A stretch of DNA of 11,981 bases from Acidimicrobiaceae bacterium. GTDB lineage: Bacteria > Actinomycetota > Acidimicrobiia > Acidimicrobiales > Palsa-688. Position numbers and translations under genes: made by a program. The stretch's first letter is position 1, and the number at the start of each line of letters is the position of its first letter. This document shows, one piece after another, positions 1 to 6,289 of the stretch. The notes beneath the pieces are model-generated. The model searched no databases and had not been told where the DNA came from. It saw nothing but the letters and a program-made list of their open reading frames with translations. The stretch covers positions 5,147 through 17,127 of the forward strand of contig PMHU01000215.1 in NCBI GenBank assembly GCA_003156795.1, given 5' to 3'.

Positions 1-995
1 TCCTTGCGCACCCGCTTGTAGTCCTGGTGCTTGTCGATGAGCCACGCGGTGCGCAGCACGAGCAGGCGGAACTGTTCGATCTCGATCCAGCTGTCGGCGA
101 TGCGCTCCTGGGTCATTTGCAGCGACGCCAGGGTGCCGTGGCGGGTCTGGCGCGACACGGCTCGCTCGCACATCATGTCGAAGGCCTTGCGGACCTGGGC
201 GATGGTGCGCATGGCGTGGTGGATGCGGCCACCCCCGAGGCGCGTCTGGGCGATCACGAACGCGCCGCCCTCGTCGCCGAGCAGGTGGTCGGCGGGAACG
301 CGCACGTCGTGGTAGCGGATGTAGGCGTGGCTGCCGTGGTCCTCCCGCTCGCTGCCGACGGCCACGTTACGGACGATCTCTACCCCCGGCGTGTCGGTCG
401 GGACGACGAACATCGACATCCCCTTGTACGCGCTCACGTCGGGATTGCTGACCGCCATGACGATGAGGAAGGTGGAGTATCGGGCGTTCGAGGAAAACCA
501 CTTCTCGCCGCTGATCACCCACTCGTCCCCGTCAAGCACGGCCCGGGTGGTGAACAGGGTGGGGTCGGCCCCGGCGTGCGGCTCGGTCATCGAGTAGCAC
601 GACGAGATTTCTCCGTCGAGCAGCGGCTGCAGGTACTTGGCCTTCTGCTCCGCGGTTCCGTAGTGGGCCAGGATCTCGGCGTTCCCGGAGTCGGGCGCCT
701 GGCACCCGAACACCGACGGCGCCCACCGGCTGCGGCCAAGGATCTCGTTGAGCAGGGCCAGCTTGACCTGCCCGTACCCCTTGCCTCCGAGCTCGGTGCC
801 GAGGTGGCAGGCCCACAGGCCCTTGTCCTTGACCCGCTGCTGCAAGGGGCGGACGATCGCCATGGCCTGCTTGTCCGACTTGTCGTAGGGGTCGTGGAGC
901 ACCAGGTCGAGGGGCTCGACCTCCTCGGTCACGAACACGTCGGCCCAGTCGAGAAGCTGCTGGTACTCGGGGTCGGTCTCGAAATCCCACGACAT
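1..995 (-). CDS. Acyl-CoA dehydrogenase family protein (C-terminus cut by window edge)
   Basis: Flavin-dependent acyl-CoA dehydrogenase, expected to introduce an alpha-beta double bond into an acyl-CoA in beta-oxidation-type catabolism in the cytoplasm. 331 residues are visible, starting MSWDFETDPEYQQ. The N-terminal helical domain spans about residues 5-130. The FAD-binding signature CYSMTEPHAGADP is at 133-145 and the beta-domain (ISGEKWFSSNA) around 161-171. RLGGGRIHHAMR at 252-263 opens the C-terminal helical bundle, and the family-typical AWLIDK is near 317-322. There is no stop codon before position 1, so roughly the last quarter, including the usual region of the catalytic Glu, lies outside. 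The ATG at 995 is chosen because GGAGGA (1001-1006) sits 5 bases upstream. It resembles the longer bacterial ACADs related to human ACAD10/11; the substrate cannot be read from sequence. It lies downstream of lhgO on the same strand but with its own 73-bp leader. Confidence 0.93.
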   Translation of the reverse strand, partial: MSWDFETDPEYQQLLDWADVFVTEEVEPLDLVLHDPYDKSDKQAMAIVRPLQQRVKDKGLWACHLGTELGGKGYGQVKLALLNEILGRSRWAPSVFGCQAPDSGNAEILAHYGTAEQKAKYLQPLLDGEISSCYSMTEPHAGADPTLFTTRAVLDGDEWVISGEKWFSSNARYSTFLIVMAVSNPDVSAYKGMSMFVVPTDTPGVEIVRNVAVGSEREDHGSHAYIRYHDVRVPADHLLGDEGGAFVIAQTRLGGGRIHHAMRTIAQVRKAFDMMCERAVSRQTRHGTLASLQMTQERIADSWIEIEQFRLLVLRTAWLIDKHQDYKRVRK

Positions 996-1035
996 GTCGT
1001 TCCTCCAGGGCTCGTTTAGCGGCCGACTCAGATTA

Positions 1036-1068
1036 ATGCGACTGCATCAGAAAATACAACAGCCGCAT
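1036..1068. promoter_or_regulatory. Inverted repeat in the acyl-CoA dehydrogenase leader
   Basis: The 73-bp gap between lhgO and the acyl-CoA dehydrogenase contains ATGCGACTG (1036-1044) and CAGCCGCAT (1060-1068). These are inverted 9-bp arms with one mismatch and a 15-bp A-rich spacer. On the minus strand the spacer region holds TTGTAT and, 16 bp further, ATTAAT, a possible -35/-10 pair for the dehydrogenase. The repeat could be a regulator site or, less likely, a weak hairpin after lhgO; there is no T-tract. The pattern is seen directly; the function is inferred. Confidence 0.35.
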
Positions 1069-2271
1069 CTATTGAGCGTCACGGGCCGCCGCCACCTCGT
1101 CGGCCAGGTAGGCGGCGATCGCCAGGGAGGAGGTGGCGCCCGGTGACGGGGCGTTGCGCACCGTCATGACCGCCCCTCGGGGTCCGGCCCGCCCGATCCT
1201 GAAGTCGTCGACCAGGGTGCCGTCGGAGTCGACGGCCTGGGCCCTGACCCCGGCCGGGGCGGAGACCACGTCGTTGGGGGTCAGCTCGGGCACGAGGCGC
1301 TGGGCTTCGGACACGAACGCCTTCTTGGACAGCGAGCCGTGCATCTCCCGGAGGCCAGCCTTCCAGTGCCGTCGGGCCATGGCCCGAAAGCCGGGCCAGG
1401 CCAACGTGGCGGCCACGTCGGTCAGGACCAGGTCGGAGCGGCGGTAGCCCTCACGCGACAGGGCGAGCACGGCGTTGGGGCCGAGGTCGACGGCGCCGCC
1501 GATCCGAGGCGTGAAGTGGACCCCGAGAAACGGGTACTCGGGATCCGGCACCGGATAGATCAGGCCGCGCACCAGGTGTGAACGCTCGGGCACCAGGCGC
1601 CAGTACTCGCCCCGAAAGGGGACGATGGCCGGGCCGGCCCCGTCGCCGGCCATGCGGGCGACCCGATCCGATTGCAAGCCGGCGCAAACGACCACCCAGT
1701 CCGCCGCCACCTCGCCCGCCGGCCCGCACAGCACCACTTCGCTTGGGCCGCTGCGGATCGACGTCACTTCGAAGCCCAGACGCACGTCCAGCTCCGATGC
1801 CAACGCCACTGCGACACCGGTGAAATCGACGATCGCCGTGCTCGGCGAGTGCAGCGCCGCCACTCCGGCGGCGTGAGGCTCGATCTCGGCCAGCTCCTCC
1901 GGGCCCAGCCACCGCAGGGCCCGAACCCCGTTGGCGGCACCCCTCGCCTCGATCTGCCTCAAGGCGGGGACCTCGGCTTCGGATCGGGCCACGACGACCT
2001 TGCCGCACTCCTCGTAGGCCAAGCCGTGGGAAGCGCAGAACTCCTTGAGCAGGCCGCGGCCTTCGACGCACAGCCGGGCCTTGAGAGATCCCGGTTGGTA
2101 GTAGATCCCGCTGTGGACCACCCCGCTGTTGTGCGACGTCTGGTGGCAGGCGACCGAGCCTTCCTTGTCGACGACCGTGACCGTCGCCTCCGGACGGCGC
2201 CGGAAGATCTCCCGGGCCGTGGCCAGGCCCACGATGCCCGCACCCACGACCGCGTACCGCTCTCGATCCAT
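1069..2271 (-). CDS. lhgO: L-2-hydroxyglutarate oxidase (FAD-dependent, LhgO/L2HGDH family)
   Basis: Oxidises L-2-hydroxyglutarate to 2-oxoglutarate with FAD, passing electrons to the respiratory chain or oxygen; in the family this clears a side product or serves glutarate/lysine catabolism. 400 residues, the usual length. The N-terminal dinucleotide-binding motif VVGAGIVG is at 8-15. The family-specific stretch HQTSHNSGVVHSGIYY is at 43-58, followed by FRGEYWRL, LIYPVPDPEYPFLGVHF, LGPNAVLALSREGY, GVRAQAVDSDG and the C-terminal NAPSPGATSSLAIA. An in-frame ATG at 2340 would add 23 residues unlike the family and would overlap the divergent gene, so the ATG at 2271 is chosen. That start has no recognisable Shine-Dalgarno, so a leaderless message is possible. 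TAG stop at 1071-1069. The identification rests on several independent motifs recalled from E. coli LhgO (YgaF) homologues. Confidence 0.92.
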   Translation of the reverse strand: MDRERYAVVGAGIVGLATAREIFRRRPEATVTVVDKEGSVACHQTSHNSGVVHSGIYYQPGSLKARLCVEGRGLLKEFCASHGLAYEECGKVVVARSEAEVPALRQIEARGAANGVRALRWLGPEELAEIEPHAAGVAALHSPSTAIVDFTGVAVALASELDVRLGFEVTSIRSGPSEVVLCGPAGEVAADWVVVCAGLQSDRVARMAGDGAGPAIVPFRGEYWRLVPERSHLVRGLIYPVPDPEYPFLGVHFTPRIGGAVDLGPNAVLALSREGYRRSDLVLTDVAATLAWPGFRAMARRHWKAGLREMHGSLSKKAFVSEAQRLVPELTPNDVVSAPAGVRAQAVDSDGTLVDDFRIGRAGPRGAVMTVRNAPSPGATSSLAIAAYLADEVAAARDAQ

Positions 2272-2283
2272 ACTGGGGTCATG
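2269..2283. promoter_or_regulatory. Compact divergent start region, possible leaderless promoters
   Basis: The start codons of lhgO (minus, 2271) and the nucleotidyltransferase (plus, 2281) are separated by 9 bp, with no Shine-Dalgarno on either side. On the plus strand CATACT (2269-2274) occupies exactly -12 to -7 relative to the A of the ATG at 2281, the position expected for a leaderless transcript. On the minus strand the equivalent hexamer is CATGAC (2283-2278), a weaker match. No convincing -35 was seen. Any promoter for one gene must lie inside the coding sequence of the other, or overlap both starts. Confidence 0.35.
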
Positions 2284-3015
2284 TTGCCAGGCGTCGTGGT
2301 GGGGTCCGTCGACGCCTACCTCCGCGCCCTGCGCCGCCACACACCCGACCAGGTGGCCGCGGTCTACGCGGTCGGCTCGTTGGCCCTCGCCGACTTCAGC
2401 CCCAAGTACAGCAACGTCGACCTGGTGGTGGTCGGAGACCCGCCTCTGACCCCATTGCAGGTGATGGGTTTGCGGCGAGCGCAGAAGAGGCTGGCGCGCG
2501 CCGGACGCCCGGCCGAGGTGTGGTACACGAGCTGGGCGGAGGTAGCCGGCGACGCCGGCATCGGGGCGGACGCCGTCCTCGCCACGCCGTCCCCACTGGC
2601 CACGCCGATGACCCGCGCCCTGTTGCGTCAGGACGCGCTGGCGTTGATCGGACCCGACTGGCCCGTGGTCGGCTACGACGACGCCGTCTTTCGGGCCTGG
2701 TGCTCGGCGCGACTCGATGCCTTGACCACCGATAGGAAGGGTCTCCTGGTGATGCGCCGCGCCATCACGCCGCTGGTTCTCGAAGCGTCGCGACTGGCGC
2801 AGGGCGCCATCACCGGGAGGCTGTATTCCAAGAGCGCGGCCGGCGAGTCGGTCGGCATCATCGTGTCGACGAGATACCGGCGCATCCTCACCGACGCGGT
2901 CGGCTACCGGCGCGGCGCCCGGACTTCGATGTACTGGGGCCCCTTCGAACGGAAGTACGACGCCTTGATCCTGCTCCGCGACCTCAGAGAAGCCGCCGTC
3001 GGCGCCCGCTCTTGA
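2281..3015 (+). CDS. AadA-like nucleotidyltransferase domain protein with altered catalytic motif
   Basis: A 244-residue protein of the DNA polymerase beta-type nucleotidyltransferase superfamily, most like aminoglycoside adenylyltransferase (AadA/DUF4111) proteins. The N-terminal half carries AVYAVGSLALADF (28-39) and SNVDLVVV (44-51). In active members this region reads GS...SDxD, the two Asp binding metal; here the first is Asn45 (AAC) and only Asp47 remains. The C-terminal half is helical with RLYSKSAAGESVG and a YRRILTDAVGYRRGA stretch, like the AadA C-terminal helical domain. Role unknown: it may modify a small molecule or be a non-catalytic relative. The ATG at 2281 is used; in-frame GTGs at 2296 and 2299 are alternatives, and no start has a good Shine-Dalgarno. 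It is divergent from lhgO and convergent with the methyltransferase. There is no reason to call it an antibiotic-resistance gene. Confidence 0.72.
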   Translation: MLPGVVVGSVDAYLRALRRHTPDQVAAVYAVGSLALADFSPKYSNVDLVVVGDPPLTPLQVMGLRRAQKRLARAGRPAEVWYTSWAEVAGDAGIGADAVLATPSPLATPMTRALLRQDALALIGPDWPVVGYDDAVFRAWCSARLDALTTDRKGLLVMRRAITPLVLEASRLAQGAITGRLYSKSAAGESVGIIVSTRYRRILTDAVGYRRGARTSMYWGPFERKYDALILLRDLREAAVGARS

Positions 3016-3028
3016 ACCCAGACCGGGG

Positions 3029-3044
3029 CGGAGTCACTACTCCG
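3029..3044. terminator. Small hairpin between convergent genes
   Basis: CGGAGT (3029-3034) and ACTCCG (3039-3044) form a perfect 6-bp stem around the loop CACT. It lies where the nucleotidyltransferase (stop at 3013-3015) and the methyltransferase (stop at 3039-3037) converge, and overlaps the latter's stop codon. No T-run follows on either strand, so termination is only inferred from location. Confidence 0.35.
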
Positions 3045-3756
3045 GGCGCCGACCCACGACGGCAACCAGCCCGGCGATGAGCTGCTCGTCACCGAACCCG
3101 GTCCGGATCGACGCTTCGATGCCGGAGGCGGCCAAGTGGCCTGGAACCCGTGACGTGTCGAGGATGACGTTCTCGTGATGCTCCTCGTCGCGCCGCCACG
3201 TCCCGTCCGGGTTTCGGAGGAACGTCGTCATGTCACGGACGAACCGGCTCTCTGACGGCTGGCTGAACTCGGTGACGATCAACCAGTCGTCGCCGCGCCA
3301 GACGCCGGGCGGGGCGCCGGCCCGGGCCCGATTCCACTCGAGGTCGCACAGGTCGAACGCCAGCACCCCGCCGGGGCGCAGTGCTCGGGCCGCCGCGGTC
3401 ATGGCGCGGTCGACGGCCGCCTCGTCTGCGAGGTAGCACAGGACGTGGCCGACCGACACGATCGCATCGACGGGCGGGAGGGGGTCGTCGGGCAGCACGA
3501 TCTGGCGCACGTCCGCCCCCGATGCGTGCTTGCGGGCCAGCTCGAGCATGGCGGGAGAGGCGTCGGTGGCGATCACTTGGTGTCCGCCTTCGACCAGGTA
3601 GCGGGTGAGCAGCCCGCTGCCGCAGCCGAGCTCCAGGACCACGCCACCGCGCCGGCGGACGGGCTCGAGCAGGGCCAGGATGCCCGGCGCGCACATGTCG
3701 GCGTGAAACCCGAAGCCGAGATGGTGCACCAGCGCCAGGTCGTCGCGGTAGTACAC
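3037..3756 (-). CDS. Class I SAM-dependent methyltransferase
   Basis: A 239-residue Rossmann-fold methyltransferase transferring a methyl group from S-adenosylmethionine to an unknown, probably small, acceptor. Motif I is LELGCGSG (42-48 region). Asp65 in VIATDASPAM would bind the ribose. DAIVSVGHVLCYL (97-109) and the post-motif LRPGGVLAFDL (126-136) complete the core. The C-terminal part (about 150-239) is a beta-rich region with WRGDDWLIVTEF and the ending LVAVVGRRPE. The start is a GTG at 3756, two bases after the TGA of the MBL-fold gene (3761-3759), so translation is probably coupled. A longer reading frame upstream is only read-through of the neighbour's other frame. It is third in the operon with the exporter and MBL hydrolase, suggesting work on a compound handled by those two; this is inference. 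Confidence 0.85.
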   Translation of the reverse strand: MYYRDDLALVHHLGFGFHADMCAPGILALLEPVRRRGGVVLELGCGSGLLTRYLVEGGHQVIATDASPAMLELARKHASGADVRQIVLPDDPLPPVDAIVSVGHVLCYLADEAAVDRAMTAAARALRPGGVLAFDLCDLEWNRARAGAPPGVWRGDDWLIVTEFSQPSESRFVRDMTTFLRNPDGTWRRDEEHHENVILDTSRVPGHLAASGIEASIRTGFGDEQLIAGLVAVVGRRPE

Positions 3757-3758
3757 GG

Positions 3759-4700
3759 TCAGCCCGGGCTGAGGGCCAGCTTCGCCATGTCGCCGAAGAG
3801 GGTGAGGATGTCGCTGGGCAGGTCGGCGCCGAAGTCGCGGTACAGGGCGTGGACGTTGACGGCCAGGCGCTCCGACTCGCCCCACCCGGAAAAGGCGGTC
3901 ATGTCGATGTCGCGCGCCGCGTCGAAGGGGCTCATGCCTCCTTCGTAACGGGACTTGGCTTCGACCGTCAGGTATTCGAAATAGCCCTTCAAGTCGGAAA
4001 CGGCGCCCGGCCCGGCCAGCGGCCCGTGGCCGGGAACGACGGTGGCCGCATCCAGTTCGAGGATGCGGTCGCAGGCGGCGATCCAGTTGGCGACGGGTCC
4101 GGCCCACACGATCGGGTGGCCGCGGTGGAAGACGATGTCACCGGTAAAGACCACGCCGTCGTCGGGGAGGTGCACGATCACGTCGCCATCGGTGTGGGCC
4201 GGGCCGACCTCGATGAGTCGCACCCGCCGGTCACCGACCATGAGTTCCAACTCCCCGACGAACGTGCGGGTCGGCGTGACCATCTCGATGCCGTCGAAGG
4301 TAAATGGACCGAAGATCCTCTTCACGAAGGTCCCCACGTCTCCCAGCCCCGGCGCGGCTCGCACCAGGTCGGCCAGCCGCGACGGCGGCAGAGTCGCCAT
4401 CTCCTCGGCGCACTTCTTGGAAGCGACGATGTCGGCCGTCCTGACCAGCGAGTTGCCGAAGCAGTGGTCACCGTTGGCGTGGGTGTTCACGACGGTCCCG
4501 ATGCGCTCAGCGTCCGCCGTGGCCCGGCTCATGGCGGCGAGCATCTCCGCGGTCAACTTCAGGTCGAAAAGGGTGTCCACGAGCAGGGAGGCCCCGCCGC
4601 CCGTGACCAAACCCGCATTGGACCAGCCCCAGCCCCCGTCGGGTTGCAAGTAGGCCCACACTCCGTCGGCCACCTCGTGCAGCCCTTTCGAGTACGTCAT
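3759..4700 (-). CDS. MBL-fold metallo-hydrolase with THANGDH metal motif
   Basis: A 313-residue metallo-beta-lactamase-fold protein. Members hydrolyse esters, thioesters, lactones or related bonds, but this subgroup has no firm substrate. The metal-binding loop is THANGDH (73-79), so the second His of the classical HxHxDH is Asn76. Other expected ligands are present: His169 in EVGPAHTDGD, Asp188 in VVFTGDIVF and His225 in VVPGHGP. The NGDH variant followed by CFGN is, from memory, common in actinobacterial MBL proteins, so it marks a subfamily rather than damage. After residue 240 there is an alpha-helical tail of about 70 residues. The ATG at 4700 shares four bases (ATGA) with the end of the MFS gene, indicating translational coupling. 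The methyltransferase follows after 2 bp. No signal peptide, so probably cytoplasmic. Confidence 0.88.
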   Translation of the reverse strand: MTYSKGLHEVADGVWAYLQPDGGWGWSNAGLVTGGGASLLVDTLFDLKLTAEMLAAMSRATADAERIGTVVNTHANGDHCFGNSLVRTADIVASKKCAEEMATLPPSRLADLVRAAPGLGDVGTFVKRIFGPFTFDGIEMVTPTRTFVGELELMVGDRRVRLIEVGPAHTDGDVIVHLPDDGVVFTGDIVFHRGHPIVWAGPVANWIAACDRILELDAATVVPGHGPLAGPGAVSDLKGYFEYLTVEAKSRYEGGMSPFDAARDIDMTAFSGWGESERLAVNVHALYRDFGADLPSDILTLFGDMAKLALSPG

Positions 4701-6205
4701 GCGGCGACGATTGTAGGAGCCCCCGCCGCGTCCCCAGCGCTGACCCGGATGGTCAGCGTCGCCACCGTGAAGGCCACCAACAGCAGAGCCGCGCTGACTC
4801 TGTAGGCCGTCACGTAGCCGGCGACGAAGGCGTGGTTGACGGCGTGGTGCAACCCCGGCGGCAGTTGCGAACCGAACGCGGGACCGGCACCCGCCGGGAT
4901 GTGGGACGCAGGAGGGCCCAGTCGATGGAGGCGATCGCCGGTGAGGCTGGCGGCGACGGTGCCCAGCACGGCCAGCCCGAGGGCCCCGCCGACCTGCTGG
5001 CCGGAATTGAGAAGCGCAGACGCGATGCCCGCCTCCTGCGGCACGACGCCGGCGACCGCGGCGAGCGTCAGCGGCACGAAGCAGCACGCCATGCCCCCTG
5101 CGATAAAGAGCATGGGGCCGATCACGCCGCCGAGGTACGTGCTGTTCTGATTGGAGAACGAGAGCCACAACATCCCACCGCCGGCCGACAGCGTCCCAAC
5201 CATGATGAGGCGAAGGGATCCGGCTCGCACCACCAGCTTGGCCGCGACGGTGGCGAACACCATGACGCTCACCGCGAAGGGGACGTAGTAGAACCCGGTC
5301 CGGAGCGCGCTGTACCCGAGGATGTCCTGCATGTAGAGAGTCAGGAAGTAGAACATGGAGAAGACCGCGGTGCCGAGGGCCAGCATCACGCCGTAAGCGC
5401 CCGACCGGGTTCTATCGGAAAACAGGTTCAGCGGCATGAGCGGGGCCTGGGTGCGCAGCTCGATCACGATGAAGCTGCCGAGGAGCACGACGGACGCGGC
5501 GAGCGGGAGCACGGTGCCGAGCCGGCCCCAAGATGTCGTGGCGGCGTGAACGAGCCCGTAGACGAGCAGCGACATCCCCGACGTGGCCGTCAGTGCCCCG
5601 GGCAGGTCGAGGCGTCCGGATTGGCGCTCGGTTTCGGGCAGCACCTTGGGCGCGGCCAGCACCACGGCCAAGCCGATCGGAACGTTGACGAAAAGGACCC
5701 ATCGCCAGCTGAACGCGTCGGTCAGCACCCCGCCGAGCAGCACGCCGATGGCCCCGCCCGCCCCGGACATGGCGGCGTAGACCCCCATGGCCCGGTTGCG
5801 CCCGGGGCCTTCGTCAAACGTGGCCGCTACGAGCGACAGCGCCGTGGGTGACGCGATGGCGCCTCCTATGCCTTGGACGGCCCGGGCTGCGATCAGCCAC
5901 GTTTCGTCGGTCGCCAGCCCGCCGACGAGCGAGGCGATAGAGAACAGACCCACGCCGATCACGAACATGCGTCGCTTTCCGAACAGATCGCCCAGGCGCC
6001 CGCCCAGGAGGAGCAGGCCGCCGAAAGCGAGCGTGTAGGCGTTGACGACCCATTCCAGGTTGGCGCCGGTGAAGTGGAGGGCGCGCTGGATCGAGGGGAG
6101 GGCCACGTTGACGATCGATATATCGAGCACCACCATCAGCTGCGCCGTGCTGATTACTGCGAGGGCGAGGCCCAGGTGCTTCTGGGCGGCCGGCGTGTCA
6201 GTCAA
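4697..6205 (-). CDS. MFS drug/metabolite exporter, DHA2 (EmrB/QacA) family
   Basis: A 502-residue inner-membrane proton antiporter of the 14-helix DHA2 type, expected to export drugs or metabolites. Seen: helix 1 with LDISIVNVALPS (27-38), motif A GGRLGDLFGKRR (68-79) between helices 2 and 3, and an antiporter motif C-like stretch MSGAGGAIGVLLGGVLTDAF (146-165) in helix 5, followed by WRWVLFVNVPIG. Alternating hydrophobic segments continue to about residue 490, with a short Pro/Gly-rich loop (about 430-455) before the last helix. The start is TTG at 6205 with AAGGGG a few bases upstream; no ATG or GTG fits, the next Met being inside helix 1. First gene of the operon with the MBL hydrolase (4-nt overlap) and the methyltransferase. 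No dedicated regulator gene is adjacent, but a palindrome lies in its promoter. Confidence 0.9.
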   Translation of the reverse strand: MTDTPAAQKHLGLALAVISTAQLMVVLDISIVNVALPSIQRALHFTGANLEWVVNAYTLAFGGLLLLGGRLGDLFGKRRMFVIGVGLFSIASLVGGLATDETWLIAARAVQGIGGAIASPTALSLVAATFDEGPGRNRAMGVYAAMSGAGGAIGVLLGGVLTDAFSWRWVLFVNVPIGLAVVLAAPKVLPETERQSGRLDLPGALTATSGMSLLVYGLVHAATTSWGRLGTVLPLAASVVLLGSFIVIELRTQAPLMPLNLFSDRTRSGAYGVMLALGTAVFSMFYFLTLYMQDILGYSALRTGFYYVPFAVSVMVFATVAAKLVVRAGSLRLIMVGTLSAGGGMLWLSFSNQNSTYLGGVIGPMLFIAGGMACCFVPLTLAAVAGVVPQEAGIASALLNSGQQVGGALGLAVLGTVAASLTGDRLHRLGPPASHIPAGAGPAFGSQLPPGLHHAVNHAFVAGYVTAYRVSAALLLVAFTVATLTIRVSAGDAAGAPTIVAA

Positions 6206-6239
6206 AGCACCCCTTTGGTCGTGCCAATACGAAACTGTT

Positions 6240-6256
6240 CATTACCGTAATGGCAA
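6240..6256. promoter_or_regulatory. Palindrome and -35-like box upstream of the exporter operon
   Basis: CATTACCGTAATG (6240-6252) is a perfect 6-bp inverted repeat around one base, 35 bp upstream of the exporter's TTG start. On the minus strand TTGCCA (6256-6251), a 5/6 match to a -35 box, overlaps its edge; the -10 is not clear (TCGTAT 18 bp on is weak). Such a site would suit a dimeric repressor of TetR/MarR size. The palindrome is seen; the operator role is inferred. The rest of the 84-bp gap (6206-6289) holds nothing else evident. Confidence 0.45.
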
Positions 6257-6289
6257 CCGGGCTCCTGGTTCCAAGCTGACGGCGCCGCG

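Noticed and set aside
27..1019. Long plus-strand open frame opposite the acyl-CoA dehydrogenase
   Set aside because: Mirror of a high-GC gene; no family motifs, whereas the minus strand gives an unmistakable acyl-CoA dehydrogenase with a Shine-Dalgarno.
2281..3015. Calling the nucleotidyltransferase an aminoglycoside-resistance gene
   Set aside because: Only fold-level similarity and an altered catalytic motif; no resistance-gene context.
3757..4107. N-terminal extension of the methyltransferase up to 4107
   Set aside because: The extra sequence lies entirely within the MBL gene in another frame and is Arg-rich; homology begins at the GTG at 3756.
4832..5851. 339-codon plus-strand open frame opposite the MFS gene
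   Set aside because: Its translation is rich in His, Gln, Glu and Gly with no domain pattern; the opposite strand encodes a textbook DHA2 transporter.
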